A stretch of DNA of 64,000 bases from Candidatus Phyllobacterium onerii (GCF_028331445.1 NZ_JAQMHX010000005.1:310001-374000); one strand, 5' to 3'; shown: positions 7,993 through 17,169, counted from the first letter of the stretch. Translations and numbers: made by a program. Notes: a model not told the origin generated them from the letters alone.

Positions 7993-10067
7993 TTCAGCTC
8001 TCCCTTTGTCACCAACAGCGCATCGGCGATCCACGCACCGTCGCCCTGCCTGCAGACCAGCAGCGGATTGATATCAAGTTCGATAATTCGGCCAGAATTG
8101 TTCACGGCGAATGCGGCAATGCCCATGATTGCATCGATTGCCGCCCCAAGATCAGCCTTGGGCTTGCCCCTATAGCCATCCAGCAACGGGAACATGCGCA
8201 GCGAGCGCAGTGCCGTCTCGATATCCTCGCGGATCGAGGGCAAGAGCAAGGTTGCCGTATCCTGCAGCAATTCCACCAGAACGCCGCCGGTGCCGAGTGT
8301 CATCACTGGGCCGAATTGCGGGTCATCGATGATGCCTACGATAAGCTCGGCGACAGCGCCCGTGACCATCCGCTCGACATACAGGCCGGACCCAAGACCA
8401 GCAAGATCATCGGCGGCGGACCTGACCGCATCGGCATCTTTCAGATTGAGCCGAACGGCGTTCTGTTCGGACTTGTGGGCGATGCCGAGCGCCTTGAGGG
8501 CGACCGGATATCCGAGTGCGTCGGCAATGGCGACAGCCTCGCGAGTCGTGGTGCAACGCTGTCCCTCTGGCACCGGAAGCCCCGCACTCTTGAGAACGGC
8601 CTTGGCTTCGGCTTCGTCCGGGGTGCGTGTGCGGCCTTCCGCTTGGTCCTCTAGAACCGCCACGGCTTCCGCAAGCGGCATCTTCCACGCCTTGCCGATA
8701 AAGGCTGCAGCTTCCGCCGCATCGAAAGCTTCCGTTATGCCGCAGAGCGGCGCAATTCCCTTAGCCATCAGGCCGGACATGTATTCCTCCGGAATGTTTT
8801 CTGATAGCGAAGCGACAATGGCGCCTTTGGCCTTGTTGATTCGCAGCGCGTTTTCGAAGCCTCGAACGGTCGACCACCAATCCACGTCCGAACAACGATC
8901 CTTGCGCGGAAAATCGAGGACGAGGCAGCTTAGGGAAAAGCCGCCGGAAACCATGGCGGTGAATGTCTCTGTCAGTGCCGGCTCATTGTTCCAGATGAAC
9001 GTATGATAATCGAGCGGATTGGCGACGGCGACGAATGCTCCGAGCGTGGACTTGACCCGCGCCCGGTGCTCGGGCGTCAGTTCCGGAAAGTTGACCGCTC
9101 GTCCCTCGGCGCTATCGGCCATGACCGAAGCCTCGCCGCCGGAGCAGCTCATCGAGCTCAGAGTAATGCCGTCGAGCGGGCCGTGCACATGCAGAAGCTT
9201 CAATGTTTCAAGGAAGGATGCAATCGAGTTGACGCGGGCTATGCCTAGCCGCTTGAGAAACGCATCCGATGCTGCGTCCGAGCCCGCCAGCGAGGCGGTG
9301 TGCGAGACGGTCGCCGCCCGCGCCTGCGCCGAACGCCCGACTTTCATCGCGACTATAGGCTTGCCGAGTTCGCGGGCGCGCTTGGCAAGGAGTTCGAATT
9401 TTGGCGCCGACTGGAACGCCTCGATATGGAGGCCAAGCGCGGTAACGCGTTCATCTTCGAGAAGCGCAATTGCCATATCCGGGAGACCGGTCTGCGCTTG
9501 ATTGCCCGCCGTCATCACGTGGGCGATGGGCAGGCCGCGTGTTTGCATCGTCATGTTGATGGCGATGTTGGACGATTGCGTGATGATGGCGACGCCGCGC
9601 TCATCCGGGCCAAGCCGCCGCCCGCCATGCTGGTCGGGCCAGAGCAGTGCGCCATCGCAGTAGTTGATCAGCCCGTAGCAGTTGGGCCCAATGATCGGCA
9701 TGTCGCCCGCCGCTTCGACGAGTTCTTCCTGCAACCTTGCGCCATCGGCATCGTCGGCGCCTGCTTCGAGAAAGCCTGAGGCATAGCAGACAGCGACGCC
9801 CGCGCCGGCTTCACGCAGGTCGCGCACGATATCAAGCGTGAGAAAGCGATTGACGCCGACAAAGGCCGCATCGGGACTGCCCGGCAGATCGGCGACGGAA
9901 CGGTAGACCTTGAGGCCGCATATTTCGTCATGTTTGGGATGCACCGGCCAAATCTCGCCGGAGAAGCCCATTTTCTGGGATTGCTTGATGACTTCGGCGG
10001 CTTGCAGACCGCCGAAGACAGCAATGGTTTTCGGTCGTAGCAGACGATCGAGCTTATGCGGTGCCAT
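7989..10067 (-). CDS. acetate--CoA ligase family protein, ADP-forming acyl-CoA synthetase
   Basis: The 692-residue product has the single-chain layout of ADP-forming acyl-CoA synthetases: an amino-terminal CoA-binding Rossmann domain (PKTIAVFGG at 13-21), succinyl-CoA-ligase-like domains in the middle, and a carboxy-terminal ATP-grasp domain from about residue 470 with a TLGTGGVLVELL motif. It would form an acyl-CoA thioester from a carboxylate, ATP and CoA. Placed between a hydratase and an acyl-CoA dehydrogenase, it is the obvious activating enzyme for gamma-butyrobetaine, crotonobetaine or carnitine (inference). Enteric bacteria use the unrelated AMP-forming CaiC for this step. Confidence 0.88.
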   Translation of the reverse strand: MAPHKLDRLLRPKTIAVFGGLQAAEVIKQSQKMGFSGEIWPVHPKHDEICGLKVYRSVADLPGSPDAAFVGVNRFLTLDIVRDLREAGAGVAVCYASGFLEAGADDADGARLQEELVEAAGDMPIIGPNCYGLINYCDGALLWPDQHGGRRLGPDERGVAIITQSSNIAINMTMQTRGLPIAHVMTAGNQAQTGLPDMAIALLEDERVTALGLHIEAFQSAPKFELLAKRARELGKPIVAMKVGRSAQARAATVSHTASLAGSDAASDAFLKRLGIARVNSIASFLETLKLLHVHGPLDGITLSSMSCSGGEASVMADSAEGRAVNFPELTPEHRARVKSTLGAFVAVANPLDYHTFIWNNEPALTETFTAMVSGGFSLSCLVLDFPRKDRCSDVDWWSTVRGFENALRINKAKGAIVASLSENIPEEYMSGLMAKGIAPLCGITEAFDAAEAAAFIGKAWKMPLAEAVAVLEDQAEGRTRTPDEAEAKAVLKSAGLPVPEGQRCTTTREAVAIADALGYPVALKALGIAHKSEQNAVRLNLKDADAVRSAADDLAGLGSGLYVERMVTGAVAELIVGIIDDPQFGPVMTLGTGGVLVELLQDTATLLLPSIREDIETALRSLRMFPLLDGYRGKPKADLGAAIDAIMGIAAFAVNNSGRIIELDINPLLVCRQGDGAWIADALLVTKGELK

Positions 10068-10078
10068 TGAATGCTCCG

Positions 10079-11242
10079 TTACGCGCCATGGGGGCGGAGC
10101 AGGGCACGCGAGATGATGTGCCGCTGGATTTCGGATGTTCCTTCCCAGATGCGCTCGACGCGTGCATCACGCCAGATGCGCTCGAGCGGCAGGTCATCCA
10201 TCAAGCCCATGCCGCCATGGATCTGGATAGCCTCGTCGGCGACAAAGGCAAGCATTTCGGTGGCCTTGAGCTTGGCCATCGCCATGTCCTGATCCGTGAC
10301 TGTGCCCTGGTCGAATTTCCAGCCAGCTTCGAAGGTGAGCAGGTCTGCAGCTTTCAATTCCGTCGCCATATCGGCGAGCTTGAACGATACGCCCTGGAAC
10401 TTGCCGATCTGCTGGCCGAACTGCTGGCGCTGTGCTGCATATTCGATGGCGTGGCCAAGCGCCCGTTCGGCGCGGCCGAGACAGGTTGCTGCCACTTGCA
10501 GGCGGGTCGCGCCGAGCCAGGTATTGGCGACCTCGAAGCCCTTGTGGACTTCGCCGAGGATCTGTTCCTGCGGCAGGCGGCAATCGTCGAATTCGATGAT
10601 GGCATTGGTATAGCCGCGGTGCGAAACGTTCCGATAGCCTTCGCGGATGGTCATGCCGGGATGACCCTTGTCGACGAAGAAGGCTGTGATTTTCTTTTTC
10701 TTGCCGCGCGGCGTGTCTTCTTCGCCGGATGCAACGAAGAGAATGACGAAATCCGCTTCGACGGCGTGGCTGATGAAGTGCTTGGTGCCGTTGACGACCC
10801 AGTCCCCGCCTTTCTCGACAGCGGTCGCCTTCATGCCGCGCAGGTCGGAACCGGCGCCCGGCTCGGTCATCGCGAGGCAATCCGACTTTTCACCGCGGAT
10901 GCAGGGGAACAGGTACTTTTCCTTCTGCGCGTCGGTGCCGGCAAGCAGGATGTTGGAAGGACGTCCGACGCAGGTCCAGTGCAGCGCATAATTGGCGCGG
11001 CCAAGTTCCTTTTCGTAGAGCAGCCACGTCACGGTATCGAGACCGGCACCACCGACCTCCTCCGGCATGTTGGCGGCATAAAGTCCGGCTTCGATTGCTT
11101 TTTGCTTCAGTTCGTCGGCCAGTTCCTTGCGGAGGACGCCGGTACGCTCGACCTCTGCTTCGTGCGGATAGAGTTCGTTTTCGACAAAGGCGCGTGTCGT
11201 ATCGACGATCAGCCTTTGCTCCTCCGAAAGACCGAAATCCAT
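10079..11242 (-). CDS. acyl-CoA dehydrogenase
   Basis: A 387-residue FAD-dependent acyl-CoA dehydrogenase. It shows the family landmarks MTEPGAGSDL (FAD/substrate contact), IHGGMGLMDDLPLERIWRD and the carboxy-terminal RIWEGTSEIQR, whose glutamate is the usual catalytic base. The ATG at 11242 matches the conserved family beginning MDFGLSEEQ; the upstream 41 codons of open frame overlap the dehydrogenase gene and do not look like protein. In this operon the likely reaction is gamma-butyrobetainyl-CoA to crotonobetainyl-CoA (inference). Electrons would pass to ETF, which is not encoded in the window. Confidence 0.9.
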   Translation of the reverse strand: MDFGLSEEQRLIVDTTRAFVENELYPHEAEVERTGVLRKELADELKQKAIEAGLYAANMPEEVGGAGLDTVTWLLYEKELGRANYALHWTCVGRPSNILLAGTDAQKEKYLFPCIRGEKSDCLAMTEPGAGSDLRGMKATAVEKGGDWVVNGTKHFISHAVEADFVILFVASGEEDTPRGKKKKITAFFVDKGHPGMTIREGYRNVSHRGYTNAIIEFDDCRLPQEQILGEVHKGFEVANTWLGATRLQVAATCLGRAERALGHAIEYAAQRQQFGQQIGKFQGVSFKLADMATELKAADLLTFEAGWKFDQGTVTDQDMAMAKLKATEMLAFVADEAIQIHGGMGLMDDLPLERIWRDARVERIWEGTSEIQRHIISRALLRPHGA

Positions 11243-11246
11243 GGCG

Positions 11247-12311
11247 TTACCCCTTCTTTTTCTTGGGCTTGCTGGCGACCGCCTTGGTGGCTGCCTTGGA
11301 AACGGCAGGCTTCTGCGCGAGCTTCGACAGACGCTTGGTGTAGTCGTTGTGAAGTGCGCCTGCACCCCAGCCCTTGCCCTTGTTCTGCTTGGAAAGCGCT
11401 TCCATTATGGCCACGAGGTTATCGTCGCGGATGCGCTCGAGCTCGCGGATCGACAGGCCATGCGCCTGTTCATCCGACTGATTGGCGATCTTGTCGACCA
11501 GTTCCTCGTCAAGTTCCGGCACGTCCATCAGCTTGGTCCACGGCCAAGACAGGCATGGACCGAATTGCGCGATGAAGTGGCGCATGCCGGCTTCACCACC
11601 AGCAACGCGGTAGACCTGGAACATGCCCATCTGTGCCCAGCGAATGCCGAACGAATAGCGGATGATGTCGTCGAGTTCTTCGACCGTCGTGATGTCGTCC
11701 TTGATGAGCCACAGGGATTCGCGCCAGACGGCTTCGAGCAGGCGGTCGCCGACGAAGGCTTCGATTTCCTTGCGGATGACGACCGGCTTCATGCCGATCG
11801 AGGTGTAGAGTTCGCGTGCCTTTTCGACAGCCTCCGGCGAGGTCTGCTTGCCGCCGACGATCTCGACCAGGGGGAGGAGATAGACGGGATTGTAAGGGTG
11901 ACCGACGACCAGCCGTTCAGGATGCTTCATCGCCGTCTGCATGTCCGACGGCAGGATGCCCGAAGTCGAAGAACCAACGATGGCATCGACCGCCGCATGT
12001 TTATCGATTTCTGCGAGCACCTTGTGCTTCAGGTCGAGCCGTTCCGGCACGCTTTCCTGAATGAAGTCGGCACCGGCAACGGCCTGTTCGATCGACTTGG
12101 CAAATGTCAGCTTGCCTTCCTTTGGCAAGCCGCCCGGCACCATGGTCTTGTAGGCGCGGCGTGAATTCTTCATCACTTCGCTGACCTTGCGCTCGGCCTC
12201 CGGATCCGGATCGAAGATCGACACGTCGATACCATTAAGAAGGAGACGCGCTACCCAGCCCGCACCGATAACTCCGCCGCCGATTGCCGCGGCCTTGCGA
12301 ATACCTGCCAT
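11247..12311 (-). CDS. lcdH: L-carnitine dehydrogenase (3-hydroxyacyl-CoA dehydrogenase family)
   Basis: The 354-residue protein begins with an NAD-binding Rossmann motif GGGVIGAGW (residues 11-19), followed by 3-hydroxyacyl-CoA dehydrogenase landmarks SSTSGILPSDMQ, VGHPYNPVYLLPLVE and the carboxy-terminal helical domain. Resemblance is to L-carnitine 3-dehydrogenase, which oxidises L-carnitine to 3-dehydrocarnitine with NAD+. The last 40 or so residues are rich in Lys, Ala and Thr and end KPKKKKG. In some rhizobial enzymes I recall a thioesterase domain fused at the end; here a thioesterase is a separate gene at 14368. Spacing is six bases to the BKACE gene upstream and four to the acyl-CoA dehydrogenase downstream. 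Confidence 0.9.
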   Translation of the reverse strand: MAGIRKAAAIGGGVIGAGWVARLLLNGIDVSIFDPDPEAERKVSEVMKNSRRAYKTMVPGGLPKEGKLTFAKSIEQAVAGADFIQESVPERLDLKHKVLAEIDKHAAVDAIVGSSTSGILPSDMQTAMKHPERLVVGHPYNPVYLLPLVEIVGGKQTSPEAVEKARELYTSIGMKPVVIRKEIEAFVGDRLLEAVWRESLWLIKDDITTVEELDDIIRYSFGIRWAQMGMFQVYRVAGGEAGMRHFIAQFGPCLSWPWTKLMDVPELDEELVDKIANQSDEQAHGLSIRELERIRDDNLVAIMEALSKQNKGKGWGAGALHNDYTKRLSKLAQKPAVSKAATKAVASKPKKKKG

Positions 12312-12317
12312 GATTTC

Positions 12318-13223
12318 TTACCAGCCCTTCGTCAATTTCATGCGTTCTCGGACTTCGTTCGGTCCGAGAATGCGAGCACCCATGCCTTCAGCAACCTTCA
12401 CGGCGCGTTCCACCAACGGGCCATTGGTGGCAAGAACGCCCTTGTCGAGCCAGATATTGTCTTCAAGGCCGACGCGGATATTGCCGCCTGCGAGCATCGC
12501 CATCGCCGCATAGGGCATCTGGTTGCGGCCGATGGAGAAGGCCGAGAAGGTCCAGTTTGACGGGAGGTTGTTCGTCAGCGCGAGCAGCGTGTTGATGTCA
12601 TCCGGTGCACCCCACGGAATACCCATGCAAAGCTGCACCATGACCGGATCTTCAAGCAATTTCTGATCGTAAAGCCACTTGGCCAGAAGCAGGTGTCCAG
12701 TATCGAAGATTTCGACCTCCGGCCGCACGCCAAGGGCCTTGATCTGCGCCGCCATGGCTTTGAGCATGGCAGGCGTATTGGTCATGACATAATCGCCTTC
12801 GCCGAAATTCATCGTGCCGCAATCGAGCGTGCAGAGTTCCGGGCGCAACTTTGCCACATGTTCAAGGCGTTCCGTCGCGCCGGCCATATCGGTGCCGTTG
12901 GCCGAAGGCGGCATTGGCTGCTCGACGCTGCCGAGCGTAAGATCACCGCCCATGCCTGCTGTGAGGTTGAGGACCATATCGACGCCTGACGCCTTGATGT
13001 ACTCCACGACCTCGGCATAGAGCGCGACATCGCGCGAACCCTTGCCGGTCTTGGGGTCACGCACGTGAATATGCGCGATGGCTGCGCCAGCATTGGCTGC
13101 TGCGATACACTCATCGGCGATCTGGCGCGGGGTGACCGGAACCTTGTCGGAACGGCCTGTGGTATCGCCCGCACCGGTCACGGCGCAGGTGATGAATACT
13201 TCGCGGTTGGGGGTGAGTCCCAT
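12318..13223 (-). CDS. 3-keto-5-aminohexanoate cleavage enzyme family (BKACE), probable dehydrocarnitine cleavage enzyme
   Basis: A 301-residue BKACE (DUF849) TIM-barrel enzyme. The zinc-binding AHIHVRD motif (about residues 47-53) and the [10 protein letters not shown] segment are present. BKACE enzymes condense a beta-keto acid with acetyl-CoA to give acetoacetate and a new CoA ester. With carnitine dehydrogenase encoded next to it, the expected reaction is dehydrocarnitine plus acetyl-CoA to betainyl-CoA plus acetoacetate. It is the first gene of the minus-strand operon, with a good ribosome site (GGGAGC) before its ATG, and is divergent from the GlxA-type regulator. Confidence 0.9.
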   Translation of the reverse strand: MGLTPNREVFITCAVTGAGDTTGRSDKVPVTPRQIADECIAAANAGAAIAHIHVRDPKTGKGSRDVALYAEVVEYIKASGVDMVLNLTAGMGGDLTLGSVEQPMPPSANGTDMAGATERLEHVAKLRPELCTLDCGTMNFGEGDYVMTNTPAMLKAMAAQIKALGVRPEVEIFDTGHLLLAKWLYDQKLLEDPVMVQLCMGIPWGAPDDINTLLALTNNLPSNWTFSAFSIGRNQMPYAAMAMLAGGNIRVGLEDNIWLDKGVLATNGPLVERAVKVAEGMGARILGPNEVRERMKLTKGW

Positions 13224-13264
13224 TGTAAAGCTCCCATGTTCTTGTTGGCCTGATCATGCCCCGA

Positions 13265-13285
13265 TTGCCAAGCGATGCTTTGCAA
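13265..13285. promoter_or_regulatory. 21-bp inverted repeat in the divergent promoter region
   Basis: The 76-base spacer between the BKACE operon and the GlxA-type regulator holds TTGCcAAGC-gat-GCTTtGCAA, two 9-base arms that are reverse complements at 8 of 9 positions. A dyad of this size fits a dimeric AraC-family operator. The regulator start is only 14 bases away, so binding there could also control its own gene. Confidence 0.5.
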
Positions 13286-13299
13286 TATACGAATAGGAA

Positions 13300-14283
13300 T
13301 TGATGAATAACGAAACATCGCCACTCTTTTTGCCAAGTTCCAAACCGCTGCAGGTGACCGTTGTGGTTTTCAGCGGTGCCTCGCTCATGTGCGTGGCTTC
13401 AACAATCGATCCAATGCGTGCTGCGAATAGGGTGTCAGGCGCAAACCTGTTCAACTGGCGAATTGTATCACTCGATGGCGAACCGACAATGACGACGTGT
13501 GGTCTGCCGATTGCCGTATCCGGTTCATTCGATGCATCAGAAAAAGGCGATATATTATTGGTGGTTGGTGGTTTCGGCACATCTGACATTGCACGCACGA
13601 CTTTCACAGCCCATTTGCGCCGTGCAGTTCACAAATATCGGATGATCGGCGGCATCGAAGCTGGTTCCTGGCTGCTCGGGCGGGCAGGCCTGCTTTCAGG
13701 ACGCAAGGCGACAACGCACTGGGAGGACATGGAGGAGTTTACGGCCGAGTTTCCAGATGCGGACATTCGGCCAGACCGCTACGTCATCGATGGGCCGGTT
13801 TTCACTAGCGGCGGGGCCTCGCCAACCTTCGATCTCATGTTGCATCTGATCCGCTCGCGCTACGGCATGTCTGTCGCGCTCGATGTGGCGAGTGTGTTCA
13901 TCTATGACGGGACACATGCCTCGAACGATGCGCAGCCACTGGTTTCGCTGGGACGGCTCGACGACGTGCATCCAAAGCTCGCGGGCGCTATTCGCCTGAT
14001 GGAGCGCCATATCGAACAGCCATTGACCATCGGCGCCATTGCCAAGCGCTCTGGCCTGAGCGCCCGAAGTCTTGAGAAGATCTTTGCCAAGGCTGTGGGC
14101 GAGGGGCCCGGCCGGTACTACCTTCGGCTGCGACTGAAAGTGGCGCGGCGCTTGATTACCGATACGAAATCGCCGCTGGCAGATATCGCCGCGCGCACGG
14201 GTTTTTCATCGGCATCGGCTTTCACCAGAACCTTCCGCAATTTCGAAGGCAAGCCGCCAAGTGCTTTCCGCCCTGTTCATTGA
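13300..14283 (+). CDS. GlxA family transcriptional regulator (CdhR-like)
   Basis: A 327-residue regulator with an amino-terminal DJ-1/PfpI-like class I glutamine-amidotransferase-type domain (residues about 10-190) and a carboxy-terminal AraC-type double helix-turn-helix (about 225-325, ending in the typical FRNFEGKPPSAFRP). This architecture belongs to GlxA regulators such as CdhR and GbdR, which control carnitine and glycine betaine catabolism in Pseudomonas. It is divergent from the carnitine operon and upstream of the thioesterase gene. Two adjacent ATG codons (13300 and 13303) could both start the protein. Confidence 0.88.
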   Translation: MMNNETSPLFLPSSKPLQVTVVVFSGASLMCVASTIDPMRAANRVSGANLFNWRIVSLDGEPTMTTCGLPIAVSGSFDASEKGDILLVVGGFGTSDIARTTFTAHLRRAVHKYRMIGGIEAGSWLLGRAGLLSGRKATTHWEDMEEFTAEFPDADIRPDRYVIDGPVFTSGGASPTFDLMLHLIRSRYGMSVALDVASVFIYDGTHASNDAQPLVSLGRLDDVHPKLAGAIRLMERHIEQPLTIGAIAKRSGLSARSLEKIFAKAVGEGPGRYYLRLRLKVARRLITDTKSPLADIAARTGFSSASAFTRTFRNFEGKPPSAFRPVH

Positions 14284-14367
14284 GCGTCGCTTTTGACAAA
14301 GCAGCGTTACGGACTTCGTGTTTCAAACCGCGATCGAATAGTTGCGCCATCCAATCAGGAGCCCAGA

Positions 14368-14859
14368 ATGTCAGCCGAGAATTTGCCAGGTCAACTGTAC
14401 CGGTCCGTGCCGATTGCCATGGAGAAGGAGTGGATCGACTATAATGGTCACCTGAACATGGCGTATTACAACGTGGTTTTCGACCGGGGCGGCGACGAGT
14501 TTCTTGCCGAATTGGGCTTCGGCCCGAAATATGCCGCCGAACGCAAGCTGACGATCTACACCGCCGAAGTGCATATCTGCTACGTGCAGGAAATTCATCT
14601 CGATCATATCGTGACGGTTACCAGCCAGTTGATCGATTTCGATGCCAAGCGTCTGCACACGTATAATGAGATCGTGCACAAGGATGGCTGGGTGGCGGCG
14701 ACCGCCGAGGTGATGTCACTGCATGTGGATATGAACGGCCCAAAGGTCGTGCCGTTTCCCGACGATATTTTGGCGACGCTAGAGCGCTACAAGGAGGCTC
14801 ATTCCCAGCTGCCAATACCTGCGCGGGTTGGCCGCTCGATCGGGATCAAGCGGAAGTAG
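14368..14859 (+). CDS. hotdog-fold thioesterase family protein, probable betainyl-CoA thioesterase
   Basis: From the ATG at 14368 the product has 163 residues, with a CAGGAG ribosome site eight bases upstream; a start 25 codons earlier lacks such a site. The sequence has the hotdog-fold feature WIDYNGHLNMAYY near the start, as in 4-hydroxybenzoyl-CoA-type thioesterases. Next to carnitine dehydrogenase and BKACE genes the expected substrate is betainyl-CoA, giving glycine betaine and CoA (inference from the known carnitine pathway). Its last 14 bases overlap the convergent LysR gene. Confidence 0.85.
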   Translation: MSAENLPGQLYRSVPIAMEKEWIDYNGHLNMAYYNVVFDRGGDEFLAELGFGPKYAAERKLTIYTAEVHICYVQEIHLDHIVTVTSQLIDFDAKRLHTYNEIVHKDGWVAATAEVMSLHVDMNGPKVVPFPDDILATLERYKEAHSQLPIPARVGRSIGIKRK

Positions 14860-15754
14860 TCCCGCCAAACTGTTCAACCAGCCAGCGCTCGAATTGGCGG
14901 ATACGGGTTTCGCCGACGCGCTCCTTGCGGCAGATCATGTACCAGGCGCCGGGCTGCGGAACTTTCAGCGGGAACGGGGCGACAAGCCGCCCAGCCTGGA
15001 TGTCGTCAGCCACCAGAAAGTCCGGTGCCACGGCGAGGCCCTGACCATCCAAAGCGGACTGCAGGGCGGCAAGATAGGTGTCGAACTTCAACGTTACGGC
15101 TTGCGCGGTATCGGCGATGCCTGCCGCCTCCAGCCATGTGCCCCAATCCTCGGGGGAGGTATAAAGCGCGAGGCGTGGCACCTTGGCCAGAGCTTGAGCT
15201 CCAACGTCGCCTTCGATGCGCGCGGCCACTTGCGGACTGCACACGGGTCGCATTTCCGCCTTGACCAACAGGCGGTAGTGCAGGTTCATCCGCTCCGGCC
15301 GGGTGGTATGGATGATGCCGATGTCGGAACTATCGATGTTGAGTTCCCAATCGAGCTGGCTCGTGCCGATGCGGATGGCGAGATTGGGATTGACCTTGCG
15401 GAAGTCCGTCAGGCGCGGGATCAGCCAGCGGATGGCGAAGGTCGCATAGGTCTCGAGCGCCAAATCGTCGGTCGTGCCGATCCGATTGATCAGCGCCGTA
15501 CCGCGCGCAATTCGTTCGAAGGCATCACGCATATAGGGATAGTAGAGCGTGCCGGCGTCAGTCAGCGACACGCCGCGTGGCAGGCGTTCGAACAGCTTGA
15601 CGCCGAGGATGGTTTCAAGTTCGGCGATACGGTGGCTGATGGCGGATTGGGTCACGCCAAGTTCCTCTCCAGCAAGCCGGAAGCTCAACAGCCGCGCTGA
15701 CGCTTCAAACGCCCGCAACGAGCCGAGCGGCGGTATTCTGGGTTTGGACATCAT
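14846..15754 (-). CDS. LysR family transcriptional regulator, GcvA-like
   Basis: A 302-residue LysR regulator: winged helix-turn-helix at residues about 10-65 (FRLAGEELGVTQSAISHRI), linker helix, then a periplasmic-binding-like effector domain. The opening PPLGSLRAFEASARLLSF is typical of the GcvA-like branch. It is divergent from the Rieske/dehydrogenase operon and is the natural candidate regulator of those genes, perhaps responding to glycine betaine or glycine (inference). Two tandem ATG codons (15754, 15751) are possible starts. Confidence 0.88.
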   Translation of the reverse strand: MMSKPRIPPLGSLRAFEASARLLSFRLAGEELGVTQSAISHRIAELETILGVKLFERLPRGVSLTDAGTLYYPYMRDAFERIARGTALINRIGTTDDLALETYATFAIRWLIPRLTDFRKVNPNLAIRIGTSQLDWELNIDSSDIGIIHTTRPERMNLHYRLLVKAEMRPVCSPQVAARIEGDVGAQALAKVPRLALYTSPEDWGTWLEAAGIADTAQAVTLKFDTYLAALQSALDGQGLAVAPDFLVADDIQAGRLVAPFPLKVPQPGAWYMICRKERVGETRIRQFERWLVEQFGGTTSA

Positions 15755-15791
15755 GGCCTGGAAACCGCGTCGTTGGATGCTTGAGAATAAT

Positions 15792-15805
15792 TCATGTCTT
15801 TATGA
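15792..15805. promoter_or_regulatory. candidate LysR-type dyad between the divergent genes
   Basis: TCAT-gtcttt-ATGA is a short dyad 37 bases upstream of the LysR start and about 100 bases before the Rieske gene. LysR sites are commonly T-N11-A with dyad symmetry, and the position suits autoregulation plus control of the divergent operon. The match is short and could be chance. Confidence 0.3.
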
Positions 15806-15905
15806 GTAACGATCGCTTGAATGCGGCGCAATGCGGAATCATTCTAAACTGCGGCGCCTCTTCAAAAACAACCGGCGTCCGGGAACAATCCTTTCGGAGA
15901 ATGAG

Positions 15906-17138
15906 ATGGGTGCAGAACAAGCCTTAGCGGAAATTGCGCCGTCTCTGGACAAGATCGATCAACTGATCGCCGGGCACAAAGCCGGTCACGGGCTTGTTCG
16001 TGCGTTCTATATGGGTCCTGACGTCTATGCGCGTGATATGGAACGGGTGTTCCGGCGTCATTGGCATTGTATTGGTCACGCCAGCATCATTCCCAATGCC
16101 GGAGATTTCGAGCTTTTCAAGATCGACAGCGAGGCGGTGATTGTTTCACGCACCGAAGACGGCGCGATCCATGCCTTTTTGAACGTTTGCCGCCATCGCG
16201 GTGCCGAGGTCTGCACCAAGCAAAAGGGCAATGCGCGCTTCTTCGTCTGTCCCTATCATGCCTGGACATACACCAATGATGGCAGTCTGCGCGCCGCGCG
16301 GCTAATGCCGAAGGATTTCGATCGGAGCGCCCATGGCTTGAAGAAGCTGCATGTGAGGGTGGCCGAGGGACTGATCTTCATCTGTTTTGCCGACGAACCA
16401 CTGGATTTTTCCATTATCGAACAGTCGCTGCGTACAACTTGCGGGCAGTACGGCTGGGCGGATGCCAAGGTTGCGCACCGCGAGACCTATCCCGTTGATG
16501 CCAACTGGAAGCTTGCGGTCGAAAATTACGTGGAATGTTATCACTGTGGACCGGCCCACCCTGAGTACTCGCAAACGCATGCACTGGAGCAGCCAGCCGA
16601 GAAGATCGTTGAGCTGAATGCGCGCATGGAACAGCGCACCTGTGCGCTTGGCATCGACATTGCGACTGGCGATCACTGGCAGAGTTCGGCGCACGGCCAG
16701 GAAACGATTCATACGTTCCGCTATGCGCTCTACGACGGCGTTTCCAGCGGCAGCGAAGATGGTTCGCCTGTCGGGCCACTGATGGGGCGCTTCTCGGAGT
16801 TCGACGGCGGCGTTACCTCGATCCATCTTGGCGGCACGAGCTTCCTTGTGTGCTATCCGGACCACGGCATGATCTATCGGTTCATTCCGAAAAGCGTCGA
16901 CACGTGTGAGATGGAACTGATCTGGCTGGTGCGCGGCGATGCTGAAGAAGGCAAGGACTACGACCTCAAAAAGCTGACCTGGCTGTGGAAGGTCACGACC
17001 GCCGAGGACAAAACGATCATCGAGCATACGGCGCGCGGCGTCCGTTCGCACTATTTCGTGCCGGGACCGATTGCGCCGATGGAATATAATGAACTGCGGT
17101 ACATCCAGTGGTACCTCGATGAAATCGCACGGCCATAA
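15906..17138 (+). CDS. Rieske non-heme iron oxygenase alpha subunit, GbcA-like
   Basis: Read from the ATG at 15906 (ribosome site CGGAGAATGAG), the protein has 410 residues. The Rieske [2Fe-2S] ligands are Cys95, His97, Cys115 and His118, and the mononuclear iron site is ENYVECYHCGPAHPEYS with His213 and His218 and the bridging Glu210. Proteins of this type N-demethylate quaternary amines: GbcA (glycine betaine), CntA (carnitine), Stc2 (proline betaine). The dimethylglycine-dehydrogenase paralogues downstream favour glycine betaine to dimethylglycine plus formaldehyde. No reductase (GbcB-like) is encoded nearby. Confidence 0.85.
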   Translation: MGAEQALAEIAPSLDKIDQLIAGHKAGHGLVRAFYMGPDVYARDMERVFRRHWHCIGHASIIPNAGDFELFKIDSEAVIVSRTEDGAIHAFLNVCRHRGAEVCTKQKGNARFFVCPYHAWTYTNDGSLRAARLMPKDFDRSAHGLKKLHVRVAEGLIFICFADEPLDFSIIEQSLRTTCGQYGWADAKVAHRETYPVDANWKLAVENYVECYHCGPAHPEYSQTHALEQPAEKIVELNARMEQRTCALGIDIATGDHWQSSAHGQETIHTFRYALYDGVSSGSEDGSPVGPLMGRFSEFDGGVTSIHLGGTSFLVCYPDHGMIYRFIPKSVDTCEMELIWLVRGDAEEGKDYDLKKLTWLWKVTTAEDKTIIEHTARGVRSHYFVPGPIAPMEYNELRYIQWYLDEIARP

Positions 17139-17169
17139 TTGAAAAGCATGAGACTACAGGGGACTGCTT

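Noticed and set aside
10061-11575. 504-codon plus-strand frame opposite the acyl-CoA and carnitine dehydrogenase genes
   Set aside because: It lies fully antisense to two genes with clear domains and motifs; its own product is without motifs and follows the third-position GC of the true genes.
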